64,000 nucleotides of DNA from Comamonas serinivorans (GCF_002158865.1 NZ_CP021455.1:2418001-2482000), one strand, 5' to 3'. Shown: positions 8,544 to 17,521, numbered from the stretch's first letter. The notes: generated by a model from the sequence alone, not told the origin. Program-made: numbers and translations.

Positions 8544-10666
8544 AACACAAACCCCACCGACATGTGCAGGCGCACCGCTTTGGATTCCACGCCATAGGCC
8601 ACATCCAGGGCCAGGGGGCCCACGGGCGTGTTCATGCGCACCCCGGTGCCCACGCCCCAGTTGCTGCGGATGTCCTGGGCCTTGTTGGCCACGCCGCCCA
8701 CATCGACGAACACCGCGTGTTCCAGCAGGCCCGGGAAGCGGTCTTCAAAGATCGGCCGCAGCCATTCCACGCTGGCCACGGCCATGTAGCGGCCGGGCAG
8801 GGTGATGTCGCCCTCGTAGGGAATGCCGATGCGCCGGAAGCCGTAGCCGCGCACGCTGGTGTCGCCCCCGGTGCGGAACAGGTACGAGGCCGGGATGGCG
8901 GCGCGGTCGTTGGCCATGACGGCGCCGACCTCGGTGCGGAACTGCAGCCGGCTGCTGCGCAGCGGCATCAGGCCCAGCCAGCGGCCCTGGGCGCGCACAA
9001 AGGGCTTGTTGCCGTTCAGCAGCGTGGTGCCGCCGCCCACGTCAAACCCCAGGCCGAAGCCGCTGCGCGGGTTGGTGGCGTTGTCGAAGTAGCGGCCCGT
9101 CCAGGCGTAGTTCAGGCTGATGGCGGCACCGTCGCCGATCAGGGCGTCGCCCAGGTTGTTGGCTGTGATGGAGGAGTTCACCCGTGCTTCCGATGACAGT
9201 CGAACGGTGGCACGGTCATACTGCACATAGATGTTGCGGTCGTAGCGCTCTTCGCTTTTCACGCGCCCATAGCGCAGCTTGACGGCGGACGTCACCAGGC
9301 TGTCGTCGTCGATGCGCTCGATGCGACCCAGCGCGGCCCAGCGCCAGCCGCCCGAGGACGGCAGCGACATCCACTCGGATTCGAGCAGCGGCGTTTTGCG
9401 GTTGGCGTGGATCTTGGTGATGGCGCGCCAGCCGATGCCGGGCACCTTGTTGTGCCGGTGCTCCAGCGTCAGGCGAGGCCCGGAATCGGTGGAAAAGCCC
9501 ACGCCCAGGTTCAGGCGCTGCAGCTTGGCCTCGCGCACCTGAATCGTCACCGGCACGGCACTGGGTTCGCCCTCGGGGTCGATGGCGATGTAGGCCGCGT
9601 TGTAATAGCCGCTGGCCGCCAGCCGCTGCTGGGCGTCGACCAGGCGCTTTTGGTCATAGACCTCGCCGGGCTTGAGCCAGGACAGGCGCTCGGCCAGCAC
9701 CGGGTCGTAGCGCTCCTGGCCTTTGACGGTGATGGGCCCCAGGCGGTACAGCGGGCCCGAGTCCAGCGTCAGCTGAAGGTGGGCCGCGTTCTCGGGCGCA
9801 TCGATGTCGGCCAGGCTGTGGCTGATCTTGCCCGTGGGGTAGCGTTTGGCGACCAGGCCGCGCAGGGCATCCGATTTGGCGCTGGACCAGTCGGACTGGG
9901 AAAAGGCCTCGCCTTCGTGGAGCGACCAGTCCTCGGTGATGGCCTGGCGCTGCTGGGCCACGTCGGCATCGGGGTTGGTGGCGATGTCGCCCTGAAAGTC
10001 GAAGCGCACGTCGGCCACGCGCGTGCGGGGGCCGGGCTCGATCGTCACCACCACCGTGGGGTGCTGGGCAACGGGCCCACTGGCCCGGATGTCCACCTGG
10101 GGGTTGAAATGGCCGAGCGCGCCGAGCAGGTTGCGCACATCTTTTTCCGACAGGGCCATCAGGCGCTGCAACTCGACCTCGTCCAGGTCGTCGACGGCGG
10201 CGTAGCGCTTGAGCTCGATGTGCTTGTCCACCAGTTCACGCACCGCCTTGTCCTCGCTGCGGACCTCGACCGTGAACGCCGCCACGGTGGGCACGTCGCC
10301 CGCCGCGCCGACTTGGCCGCGGGGCGTGGTGCCGGGTTCGCGCGGGGTGCCATCGTCGCTTCCGGCATCGGCCACGGTGTCAGCCGCGGCAACGCCCCTG
10401 CTGCCCGCCGCCGCATCGGATGGGGGTTCGGAGGCTTGGGACGTGCGCTCGGAGCGGGCGGGTGCCGAAGCCGTCTCGCGCTGGACGGTGGATGGCGCCG
10501 CGTCCTGTGGCGCGCTGGCCGTGGGTGCCATGACGCCCTCTTGTTGGGCCACAGCCGCCTGCATGCACAGAACAGCCGCCAGGGCCAGCGCCAGCCGCGG
10601 GCCAGGGGGGCAGGGCGAACACGCCGTGCGGCGTCTCGCAGTCGAGCGCTGCAGGTCTTCTCGCAT
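8540..10666 (-). CDS. tamA: TamA, Omp85-family outer-membrane component of the TAM
   Basis: A 708-residue BamA-like protein. It has an N-terminal signal sequence (LALALAAVLCMQAAVAQQ), a long Ala/Pro-rich stretch, POTRA-type repeats in the middle, and a C-terminal 16-strand barrel region ending in phenylalanine (SVGFVF), the usual outer-membrane insertion signal. TamA pairs with the inner-membrane-anchored TamB encoded directly downstream; the stop of tamA overlaps the start of tamB. I chose the ATG at 10666 (MREDLQRST), which precedes the signal peptide, over an upstream ATG at 10696. The Ala/Pro/Ser-rich region of roughly 100 residues after the signal peptide is longer than usual for the family. 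Confidence 0.88.
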   Translation of the reverse strand: MREDLQRSTARRRTACSPCPPGPRLALALAAVLCMQAAVAQQEGVMAPTASAPQDAAPSTVQRETASAPARSERTSQASEPPSDAAAGSRGVAAADTVADAGSDDGTPREPGTTPRGQVGAAGDVPTVAAFTVEVRSEDKAVRELVDKHIELKRYAAVDDLDEVELQRLMALSEKDVRNLLGALGHFNPQVDIRASGPVAQHPTVVVTIEPGPRTRVADVRFDFQGDIATNPDADVAQQRQAITEDWSLHEGEAFSQSDWSSAKSDALRGLVAKRYPTGKISHSLADIDAPENAAHLQLTLDSGPLYRLGPITVKGQERYDPVLAERLSWLKPGEVYDQKRLVDAQQRLAASGYYNAAYIAIDPEGEPSAVPVTIQVREAKLQRLNLGVGFSTDSGPRLTLEHRHNKVPGIGWRAITKIHANRKTPLLESEWMSLPSSGGWRWAALGRIERIDDDSLVTSAVKLRYGRVKSEERYDRNIYVQYDRATVRLSSEARVNSSITANNLGDALIGDGAAISLNYAWTGRYFDNATNPRSGFGLGFDVGGGTTLLNGNKPFVRAQGRWLGLMPLRSSRLQFRTEVGAVMANDRAAIPASYLFRTGGDTSVRGYGFRRIGIPYEGDITLPGRYMAVASVEWLRPIFEDRFPGLLEHAVFVDVGGVANKAQDIRSNWGVGTGVRMNTPVGPLALDVAYGVESKAVRLHMSVGFVF

Positions 10667-10847
10667 ATCAGGAAAGCAAACCAACATCGCGGGCAAGTGT
10701 ACGCAGGCTTGCGCCGTCCTTGCGTCAGCCCAGGGCTTGTCAAATCGGCCGGCTCAGCAGGGCCGGCGCGCCACGGGCTTGCGACCGCCAGCCGTGGTGT
10801 CGCAGCGGTCGACGTCAGCTTGCGTGCTTGAGACCCACATTAGGCAA

Positions 10848-10899
10848 GGAGTATGGGGTGATTCCCGTTGTTGAAGTATCGGCAAACTGGGCATACCCC
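10848..10899. repeat. GTAT/ATAC palindrome, copy 3
   Basis: GGAGTATG...GCATACCCC with inner CCCGTTG and CGGCAA, between the tamA start and the bfr end. It is followed immediately by the separate hairpin at 10905-10928. Confidence 0.75.
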
Positions 10900-10904
10900 A
10901 ATGA

Positions 10905-10928
10905 CAACGGCGCCAGGTGGCGCCGTTG
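10905..10928 (-). terminator. Hairpin downstream of bfr
   Basis: CAACGGCGCC/GGCGCCGTTG, a perfect 10-bp stem with a 4-nt loop. No T-run follows on the minus strand, so it may stabilise the bfr 3' end or be a weak terminator. Confidence 0.5.
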
Positions 10929-11004
10929 GGGATTCTCGGTTGGAAGTCCGGGTTCCTGCCCAGCTCGGGCTGACCCGTGAGCCGGTGCCACCCCCCATGA
11001 GCGC

Positions 11005-11484
11005 TCAGTCTTCGGCGTCCGCCATCTGGCTTTGCAGGTAGTTCTGCAGGCCTGTCTTCTCGATCAGGTCCTGCTGCGTTTCCAGCCAGTCGATGCGCTC
11101 CTCGACGTCTTCGAGCATCTCCTGCAGCAGGTCGCGCGAGACGAAATCGCGCACCGTTTCGCAATGCACCACACCGTCCTTGAGGGTCTGCTGCTTGGCG
11201 AGTTCCACGCGCAGGTCGCAGGCGAGGATCTCGGGCACGTCCTCGCCGATCTGCAGCTTGCCCAAGTCCTGCAGGTTGGGCAGGTCGTCGAGCATGAAGA
11301 TGCGCGCCATGAGCTCGTCCGCGGCCTTCATGGCCTCGATCGACGCCCGGTACTCGGCCTTGCCCAGCTTGTCCAGGCCCCAGTGGCCCAGCATGCGGTA
11401 GTGCACAAAGGTCTGGTTGATGGCCGTGAGTTCGTTCTTGAGCTGCGCTTGCAAGAACGCGATGGCTTTGGGGTCACCTTGCAT
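11005..11484 (-). CDS. bfr: Bacterioferritin subunit lacking ferroxidase ligands
   Basis: A 159-residue four-helix ferritin that aligns without gaps to E. coli Bfr through its core. The haem ligand Met52 is kept, and Glu18 and Glu94 are present. Glu51 is Ala, His54 is Ala, Glu127 is Val and His130 is Arg, so four of six ferroxidase-centre ligands are gone. This is the pattern of the haem-binding, non-catalytic subunit in two-subunit bacterioferritins, where a partner with an intact centre oxidises iron. No such partner is in this window. The start at 11484 is preceded by AGGAACGCACC. It would store iron in the cytosol as part of a mixed shell (inferred). Confidence 0.88.
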   Translation of the reverse strand: MQGDPKAIAFLQAQLKNELTAINQTFVHYRMLGHWGLDKLGKAEYRASIEAMKAADELMARIFMLDDLPNLQDLGKLQIGEDVPEILACDLRVELAKQQTLKDGVVHCETVRDFVSRDLLQEMLEDVEERIDWLETQQDLIEKTGLQNYLQSQMADAED

Positions 11485-11645
11485 GGTGCGTTCCTTTCGG
11501 TGTGAGGTGGCGTTGAATCACGCGCTGAAGCCAAGAGTTTAGACGCAAAAGCTCATTTGGCAAAGAAAGTTTGCTATCCATTGAATAGCGAAAGACGGCT
11601 GCGTCTTGTTCGCATTTGCGTTGGCCTGCCCAGCGGCCCCCACGC

Positions 11646-12497
11646 TCAGATCGCATCCCAGAACGAGCGCACCAGGAGGCTGTCGCGGCGCTCGGCCATG
11701 CAGTACACGTAGGTGGTGGTGCTGGCCGGGTCGCCCACGATGCGCACCGGGCGAAGCTGGGCGTGGGGCACGAACTCGGCCTCGGACACCGCACCCAGGC
11801 CCAGGCCGCGCGCAACGGCCTCGCGGATGGCCTCTCGGCTGCCGATCTCCAGCCCCATGCAGGGCTGCACGCCGGCGGCCTGCAGCGCGGCTTCCAGGGC
11901 CAGCCGGGTGGTCGACCCCTGTTCTCGCAGCACCAGGGCCTGGCCCTGCAACTCGCCGATCGCCACCTGGTCCCGCTGGGCGAAGGGGTGGTCGACGTGG
12001 GCCAGCAGGATGATGGCGTGGCGGGCGTATTCGCGCAGGGCGAGCTCAGGCCGTTCGTAGCGACCGGCCAGGATCGCCACGTCGGTGGTGTAGTGCGTGA
12101 GGTCATGCAGCACCTGCTGCGAGTTGCCCATGCGGATGGCGAGCTGCATGCCGGGGTACTGCGCGCGGTAGGCCGCCACCATCTCGACCACGTGGAAGGG
12201 CCCGACGGCACCGATCTTGAGTTCGCCGCGGTGCAGCCGGCCCGAGTCGCGCAGGAAGAAGTCTGCCTCTGACTCGGCGACCATCAGCCGTTGCGCCAGG
12301 GCCAGCAGCTTGTGGCCGGTGCTGCTCAGCGACATGCGGTAGCCCTGGCGGTGAAAGAGCTCGACCCGGCTTTGCCGCTCGAGGGCGGCAATCTGCGTCG
12401 ACACGGTGGGTTGGCTCACGCCCAGCGCCCGCGCGGCGGCACTCAGGCTGCCATGGTGGGCGACGGCCACGAAGGCGCGATAACGGGCGGTGCTCAT
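11646..12497 (-). CDS. LysR-family transcriptional regulator
   Basis: A 283-residue LysR-type regulator. The N-terminal helix-turn-helix is clear at about residues 5-60 (AFVAVAHHGSLSAAARALGVSQPTVSTQIAALE), followed by a type 2 periplasmic-fold effector domain. It is transcribed divergently from phnD across a spacer of about 186 bp. In this family that usually means it controls the adjacent operon, here phosphonate uptake and degradation, and its own gene. Similar regulators occur in 2-aminoethylphosphonate gene clusters; the ligand is not shown by the sequence. Confidence 0.85.
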   Translation of the reverse strand: MSTARYRAFVAVAHHGSLSAAARALGVSQPTVSTQIAALERQSRVELFHRQGYRMSLSSTGHKLLALAQRLMVAESEADFFLRDSGRLHRGELKIGAVGPFHVVEMVAAYRAQYPGMQLAIRMGNSQQVLHDLTHYTTDVAILAGRYERPELALREYARHAIILLAHVDHPFAQRDQVAIGELQGQALVLREQGSTTRLALEAALQAAGVQPCMGLEIGSREAIREAVARGLGLGAVSEAEFVPHAQLRPVRIVGDPASTTTYVYCMAERRDSLLVRSFWDAI

Positions 12498-12683
12498 GCG
12501 CGGCGCCCGTGCCGTGGCGCCGGCGAATCGAAGTCGGGCAGGGGGTTCATCTCAAGGTTTGGGCTATGGAAGCTGACCCGTTCGATTCTGGAACTTTCAC
12601 ATGGCAGAAATATGTCATCCCTAGCATTCACCGGGAACGCACGACATCCCGCAGGTGTGCCTGCCCATGCAAAGGACTTCCCG

Positions 12684-13559
12684 ATGACACTGACCCGCAA
12701 AGCCTGGCTGAACGCCGCCTTGACCCTGGTGCTGGCCAGCGGTGTGAGCCACACCGCCTTCGCGCAGACCGCCGAGTTGCGCGTGGGCCTGATCCCCTCT
12801 GAAGACGCGCAAGCCATGATCCGGGCCAGCCAGCAGGTCATGGCGCAGCTGGCCGCCAAGACCGGCATGAAGGTCAGACCCTTCGTGGCGAACGACTACA
12901 ACGGCGTGATCGAAGCCATGCGCGCCGGCAAGATCGACGTGGCGTACTTCGGCCCGTTCTCGTACGTGTTGGCCAGCCAGCTGGCCGAGGCCGAGGCCTT
13001 CGCCATCCCGGTGTCCAAGAAGTCGGGGCAAAGCTCGTACCAGAGCATCCTCATCACGAAGAAGGACGGCGGCGCCAGCACCTTGGCCCAGCTGCAAGGC
13101 AAGACCTTTGCCTTCGTCGACCCCAGCTCGGCCTCGGGACACCTGTTTCCCAAGGCGGGCCTGAAAAGCGAGGGCATCGCCACCGATACCTACTTCTCGC
13201 GGGTGATCTTTTCGGGCTCGCACGACGCCAGCATCCTGGCCGTGGCCAACGGCAAGGTCGATGCCGCTGCGGTGGCCGAGCCGATCTTTCACAACGCCGT
13301 GGCCAAGGGCCACGTCAAAGCCGAGGACTTTCGGATCGTGTGGCGCTCGCAAGCCATCCCCGAGTCGCCCATGGCCTGGCGCAAAAGCCTGGACGCCGCC
13401 ACCAAGCAGAAGGTGGCGACCGCCCTGGCCGACATCAAAGGCCTGCCCTGGGGCGACCGAGGCGAGCTGAATGGCTTTGCCGCCACCACCGACAAGGCCT
13501 ACGACGTGGTGCGCCAGACCGCAAAGGCCCTGGATCTGGACCTGGGGGCCATGAAATGA
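12684..13559 (+). CDS. phnD: Phosphonate ABC transporter substrate-binding protein
   Basis: A 291-residue periplasmic binding protein of the PhnD family. It has a signal peptide (KAWLNAALTLVLASGVSHTAFAQ) and hallmarks such as VAYFGPFSYVLA, FVDPSSASGHLFP and VIFSGSHDASILAVANGKVDAAAV. It captures phosphonates in the periplasm for the PhnC-PhnE transporter. The ATG at 12684 follows AAAGGACTTCCCG, a good ribosome-binding site. The stop codon at 13557-13559 overlaps the phnC start at 13556, so the two are translationally coupled. The preferred substrate is probably 2-aminoethylphosphonate or phosphonoacetaldehyde-yielding compounds, judging by the downstream phnX. Confidence 0.92.
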   Translation: MTLTRKAWLNAALTLVLASGVSHTAFAQTAELRVGLIPSEDAQAMIRASQQVMAQLAAKTGMKVRPFVANDYNGVIEAMRAGKIDVAYFGPFSYVLASQLAEAEAFAIPVSKKSGQSSYQSILITKKDGGASTLAQLQGKTFAFVDPSSASGHLFPKAGLKSEGIATDTYFSRVIFSGSHDASILAVANGKVDAAAVAEPIFHNAVAKGHVKAEDFRIVWRSQAIPESPMAWRKSLDAATKQKVATALADIKGLPWGDRGELNGFAATTDKAYDVVRQTAKALDLDLGAMK

Positions 13560-14374
13560 TCCACATCCGCAACCTGCGCAAAAGCTACGGCCGCAATGCC
13601 GTGCTGCAAGGCATCGACATGGATGTGCGGGCGGGCGAGTTCGTGGTCATGCTGGGCCTGTCCGGCGCCGGCAAGTCGACATTGCTGCGCTGCATGAATG
13701 GCCTCAATCAGCCCGACAGCGGCACTTTGCGGGTGGGCGACATCGACCTGATGCGCAAGCACTCGCGGCGCGAGCTGGCGCGCCACGTGGCGATGGTGTT
13801 CCAGCACCACAACCTGGTGCCGCGGTTGTCGGTGCGCAAGAACGTGCTCACGGGGCGCCTGGGGCAAACGGCGGCACTGGCATCGGTGCTGCAGCTGTTC
13901 AGGCAAAGCGACCTGACGCTGGCTGGCCAATGCCTGGACCGTGTGGGGCTGGCCCACAAGGCGCACGAACGCACCGAGGCCTTGTCAGGCGGTCAGATGC
14001 AGCGCGTGGGCATCGCCCGGGCGCTGGCGCAGCAGCCCCAGGTCATCCTTGCCGATGAGCCCGTGGCCAGCCTGGACCCCCAGACCGCCCGCAGTGTGCT
14101 GCAGTACCTGCGCGACGCGACCCGGGAACTGGGCATCGCCGTGGTCTGCAACCTGCACCAGGTGGACTATGCGCGCGAGTTTGGCGATCGCATCGTTGGC
14201 CTGGCCCAGGGGCGCATGGTGTTCGATGGAACACCCGCCGAGCTGGACGCCGCGGCCCTGGACACCATCTACCACGCCGCCCCTCAGAACGAGCCAGAAG
14301 CAGGGCGGGGTTCAATCAGCGCACCGCCCGCGAACGCCTGGGTGCGCACCGCCGCCCCGGCAGGAGGCCTGTGA
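13556..14374 (+). CDS. phnC: Phosphonate ABC transporter ATP-binding protein
   Basis: A 272-residue ABC ATPase. The Walker A motif is GLSGAGKST (about residues 36-44), the signature is LSGGQMQR and Walker B is VILADEP. It hydrolyses ATP on the cytoplasmic side to drive phosphonate import by PhnE. Its start overlaps the phnD stop, and its stop (14372-14374) overlaps the phnE start, so phnD-phnC-phnE form one operon. The C-terminal 25 residues (from about EPEAGRGS) are Ala/Pro-rich and longer than in E. coli PhnC. Confidence 0.93.
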   Translation: MIHIRNLRKSYGRNAVLQGIDMDVRAGEFVVMLGLSGAGKSTLLRCMNGLNQPDSGTLRVGDIDLMRKHSRRELARHVAMVFQHHNLVPRLSVRKNVLTGRLGQTAALASVLQLFRQSDLTLAGQCLDRVGLAHKAHERTEALSGGQMQRVGIARALAQQPQVILADEPVASLDPQTARSVLQYLRDATRELGIAVVCNLHQVDYAREFGDRIVGLAQGRMVFDGTPAELDAAALDTIYHAAPQNEPEAGRGSISAPPANAWVRTAAPAGGL

Positions 14375-15213
14375 TGAGCGGCACCCCTTCGACGCTGCCG
14401 GCCGACCGCTGGAAGTGGACGGCAGCACGGCCCGCCCACGCCGGCGGCTGGCTGGGCTACGGGGCCGTGGCGCTGGCCATTGCCTGGGTGCTGCACTGGA
14501 GCGCCGGGGGCGCGCAGATGAGCTGGCGCGAGCTCGCCAGCGGCATGCCACAGATCGGCGACTTCCTGTCGCGCTCGGTGCCCCCGGACTGGACCATCCT
14601 GCCGCGCCTGTGGGCACCGGCCCTGGAAACGGTTCAGATCGCCATCTGGGGCACCTTGCTGTCGGTTGTGTTGGCGCTGCCGCTGTCGTTCATCGCCGCA
14701 GGCAATCTGCACGGCTGGCACTGGCTCCGGCGCATCACCCGCCAGTTCCTCAACGTGGTGCGCAGCATCAACGAATTGATCCTGGCCCTGGTGTTCGTGT
14801 CGGCCGTGGGCCTGGGCCCATTCCCCGGCGTGCTGGCCCTGGCCTTGCACGGCATGGGCATGCTGGGCAAGTTCTTCGCCGAAAGCATTGAAGAAATCGA
14901 TGACGGACCGTTGCAGGCCTTGCGAAGTGCCGGTGCCGGCCAGCTGCAGGTGATTGCCTTCGGCGTCATCCCGCAGGCAATCACGGCCTGGATTGCCGTG
15001 GTGCTGTACCGCTTCGAGGTCAACCTGCGGTCGGCCACCGTGTTGGGCATGGTGGGCGCCGGCGGGCTGGGCTTTGAGCTGGTCAGCAGCCTCAAGCTGT
15101 TCCGCTACCCGGAAACGGCCACCTGCATCGTGGTGATCACCGTCATGGTCATCCTGGCCGACCTGGTCTCGAACGCCTTGCGCCGCCGCATTCAGCAAGG
15201 CCACCGCCACTGA
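14374..15213 (+). CDS. phnE: Phosphonate ABC transporter permease
   Basis: A 279-residue inner-membrane permease with about six transmembrane segments and the PhnE family features VRSINELILALVFVSAVGLGPFPGVLALALHG, and an EAA-like loop EIDDGPLQALRSAGAGQLQVIAFGVIPQ. It forms the channel for phosphonate uptake with PhnC and PhnD. The ATG at 14374 lies inside GTGATGAGC, overlapping the phnC stop; a GTG one codon earlier is also possible. Only one permease gene is present, so it presumably works as a homodimer. Confidence 0.92.
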   Translation: MSGTPSTLPADRWKWTAARPAHAGGWLGYGAVALAIAWVLHWSAGGAQMSWRELASGMPQIGDFLSRSVPPDWTILPRLWAPALETVQIAIWGTLLSVVLALPLSFIAAGNLHGWHWLRRITRQFLNVVRSINELILALVFVSAVGLGPFPGVLALALHGMGMLGKFFAESIEEIDDGPLQALRSAGAGQLQVIAFGVIPQAITAWIAVVLYRFEVNLRSATVLGMVGAGGLGFELVSSLKLFRYPETATCIVVITVMVILADLVSNALRRRIQQGHRH

Positions 15214-15325
15214 CGGCTGGCCACTCACGGCAGCCACCGACCTTTCTTTCCATGTGCCTGAGCGTCGGCGCCACCGGTTGGCGTCGTGGCGCAGCTCACC
15301 CTCATTGTTTGTACGAGGACGTTCC

Positions 15326-16414
15326 GTGACCCACTTTCACAACCCCGTGGACATCACCCTGGGCCCCGGTGGCCTGAATCAACTGCCCCGGCTGCTGGCC
15401 GGCCGCAACTGCCTGCTGGTGACGTTTCCCGAAGCGGAAGGCCTGGGCCTGGTGCAGCGGGTGCGCCAGTTGCTGGGCGATCAGCTGCGCGGCGTGGTGG
15501 ATGGCATCCAGCCCAACCCCGACGTGCAGTGGCTCGCGCCGTTGTACGACCGCGTGCACCGAGACCACGCTGACGTGAGCGCCATCGTGGCGCTGGGCGG
15601 CGGCAGCGTCATCGATTCGGCCAAAGCCTTGTTGTGCGCCACGCCCAACAGCCGTTTCGACGAGCTGCTGACGGCGATGGAGCAGGGGGCTCGACTGCCC
15701 GAGGGCGCCCACAAGGCGTTGATCGCCATCCCCACCACGGCGGGGACCGGCAGCGAGGTGACGCCATGGGCCACCCTGTGGGACGCGCAACGTAGCCGCA
15801 AGCATTCGCTGCACCAGACCTGCACCTGGCCCAAAGCCGCCATCGTCGACGCCGCGCTGATGACCAGCCTGCCGGCCGGCGCCACGCTGGCCGCGGGGCT
15901 GGACGCCATGTCCCATGCCCTGGAATCGATCTGGAACGTCAACCGCAACGCCGTGTCGCAGGCCCTGGCCGTGCAATCCGCGCGTCGCACCCTGGTCACG
16001 CTGCCAGCCTTGATGCAGGACCTGACCCATGCCCGCCTGCGGGCCGACATGGCCGAGGCCGCCTTGCTCGCCGGCCTGGCGTTCTCGAACACCCAAACCG
16101 CGCTGGCGCACGCGCTGTCGTACACCATCACCCTGGACCATGGCGTGCCGCACGGCATTGCTTGTTCGTTCAGCCTGCCGTGGGTGCTGGACATGGCCCT
16201 GGGCGCGGACCCGGCGGTGGACGCCGCGTTGCTGGCGGCCCTGGATGCGGAGACCGGCCCACAAGCGCAAACGAAGCTGCACGCCTGGCTGCGGGGCTTG
16301 GGCGTGGCCACCGACCCGACGCATTACGGCGTGGCGGCCGACGCGTGGACCGACCTGGTGCAGCACGCCGCCAGCGGTCCGCGCGGCCGCAATTTCATCC
16401 GTACTTTGGCCTGA
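15326..16414 (+). CDS. Iron-containing alcohol dehydrogenase of phosphonate metabolism
   Basis: A 362-residue group III (iron-dependent) alcohol dehydrogenase. It has the nucleotide-binding GGGSVIDSAKA, the TTAGTGSEVT loop, and metal-ligand histidines in GLDAMSHALES and LDHGVPHGIACS. Members of this subfamily sit beside phnX or AEP-degradation genes and probably handle the aldehyde produced by phosphonoacetaldehyde hydrolase or a related hydroxyalkyl phosphonate. The exact substrate is inferred. The GTG at 15326 follows ACGAGGACGTTCC; no upstream ATG fits as well. The gene lies 112 bp after phnE, probably in the same transcript. Confidence 0.85.
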   Translation: MTHFHNPVDITLGPGGLNQLPRLLAGRNCLLVTFPEAEGLGLVQRVRQLLGDQLRGVVDGIQPNPDVQWLAPLYDRVHRDHADVSAIVALGGGSVIDSAKALLCATPNSRFDELLTAMEQGARLPEGAHKALIAIPTTAGTGSEVTPWATLWDAQRSRKHSLHQTCTWPKAAIVDAALMTSLPAGATLAAGLDAMSHALESIWNVNRNAVSQALAVQSARRTLVTLPALMQDLTHARLRADMAEAALLAGLAFSNTQTALAHALSYTITLDHGVPHGIACSFSLPWVLDMALGADPAVDAALLAALDAETGPQAQTKLHAWLRGLGVATDPTHYGVAADAWTDLVQHAASGPRGRNFIRTLA

Positions 16415-16425
16415 TATTGGAGCAG

Positions 16426-16476
16426 GGTATCCAGCCATTCTCGTTTTTTGAACAACGGGAATAGGGTGGTACTGCC
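16426..16476. repeat. GTAT/ATAC palindrome, copy 4
   Basis: GGGTATCC...GGTACTGCC with inner TCGTTT and AACGGGAA. It begins 11 bp after the alcohol dehydrogenase stop and lies before phnX. Confidence 0.8.
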
Positions 16477-16521
16477 CCGTCTGATCAATTGAATTTCCCC
16501 GTCATCCTGAACTGCTGAACC

Positions 16522-17391
16522 ATGAATGCCGTCACCGATTCCTTTGCCATCGCTCCCTCCGAAGCCTCTAGCGACCTGTCGCCCCTGCAGGCCGTCATTT
16601 TCGATTGGGCCGGCACGCTGGTCGATTTTGGCTCTCTGGCGCCCACGCAGATTTTTGTCGAAGCCTTTGCCACGTTTGGCATCAGCCTCACGCTGGCCCA
16701 GGCGCGCGGCCCCATGGGCCTGTCCAAGTGGCACCACATCCACCAGCTGTTGCAGGACGAGCGCATCGCCAGCCAGTGGCAAGCCGCCTTTGGGCGCCGC
16801 CCGGCGCAGGCCGATGTGGACGCCATTTACGCGCGCTTCATGCCCATGCAGATTGCCAAGGTGGGCCAGTTTTCAGCGCCGATTGACGGCGCCGCCGAGG
16901 TGTTGAGTTGGCTGCGCGCCCAGGGCCTGAAGGTGGGGTCGTGTTCGGGCTATCCGCGCGAAGTGTTGGACCAGTTGCTGCCTCAGGCGGCGGCAGCCGG
17001 CATCGCGCCAGACCATGTGGTGGCTGGCGACGAGCTGTCTGCAGGCGGTCGACCAGGGCCGTTCATGGCGCTGGCCAACGTGTTGGCCCTGGGCGTGACC
17101 GACGTGCGCGCTTGCGTGAAGGTTGACGACACCGTGCCTGGCATCGAGGAAGGCCTGAACGCCGGCATGTGGACCGTGGGCCTGAGCCTGTCGGGCAACG
17201 AAGTCGGCTATTCGCCGGAGGAACTCACGCACGTGTCAGCCGCGTACGTGGATGCGCGCGTTGCCGAGGCAGAAGCCAAGCTCAAACGTGCGGGCGCTCA
17301 CCACGTCGTGCGCAGCATCGCCGAGCTGCCGGGGGCGCTCAAGGCCATCGCCAAGACGGTGAGGAAGGCGCGGCGCGTCCAGCGAGGCTAA
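16522..17391 (+). CDS. phnX: Phosphonoacetaldehyde hydrolase
   Basis: A 289-residue HAD-superfamily phosphonatase that cleaves phosphonoacetaldehyde into acetaldehyde and phosphate. The nucleophile motif is IFDWAGTLVDFGS (about residues 29-41), and the Schiff-base lysine is in ARGPMGLSKWHHI. The later HAD motif is seen as CVKVDDTVPGIEEG. The usual upstream enzyme, AEP transaminase PhnW, is not in the window, so the aldehyde must come from a gene elsewhere or another route. The start at 16522 gives a slightly long N-terminus (about 25 residues before the catalytic Asp). Confidence 0.93.
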   Translation: MNAVTDSFAIAPSEASSDLSPLQAVIFDWAGTLVDFGSLAPTQIFVEAFATFGISLTLAQARGPMGLSKWHHIHQLLQDERIASQWQAAFGRRPAQADVDAIYARFMPMQIAKVGQFSAPIDGAAEVLSWLRAQGLKVGSCSGYPREVLDQLLPQAAAAGIAPDHVVAGDELSAGGRPGPFMALANVLALGVTDVRACVKVDDTVPGIEEGLNAGMWTVGLSLSGNEVGYSPEELTHVSAAYVDARVAEAEAKLKRAGAHHVVRSIAELPGALKAIAKTVRKARRVQRG

Positions 17392-17417
17392 ACAGCTCCG
17401 TAGGGGTTTGTTCTGGC

Positions 17418-17465
17418 CAGCTTGTTTAGCTTTATACGATGTATATTATGTAAATAAATAGTTAT
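17418..17465. other. AT-rich patch
   Basis: About 48 bp with roughly 12 G/C bases in an otherwise very GC-rich region, with TTTATACGATGTATATTATG at its centre. It lies between the convergent phnX and sbcB genes. I see no gene, repeat or terminator in it. Confidence 0.6.
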
Positions 17466-17481
17466 GGAAGACCGACTATCT

Positions 17482-17516
17482 GGCGCCAACCGCTGCAGTT
17501 TGCAGCCGTTGGCGCC
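17482..17516. terminator. Large hairpin between convergent phnX and sbcB
   Basis: GGCGCCAACCGCTGCA pairs with TGCAGCCGTTGGCGCC with a single mismatch, giving a stem of about 16 bp with a 3-nt loop. There is no strong T-run on either side. It starts near the sbcB stop and may end transcripts from both genes. Confidence 0.6.
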
Positions 17517-17521
17517 CCTCC

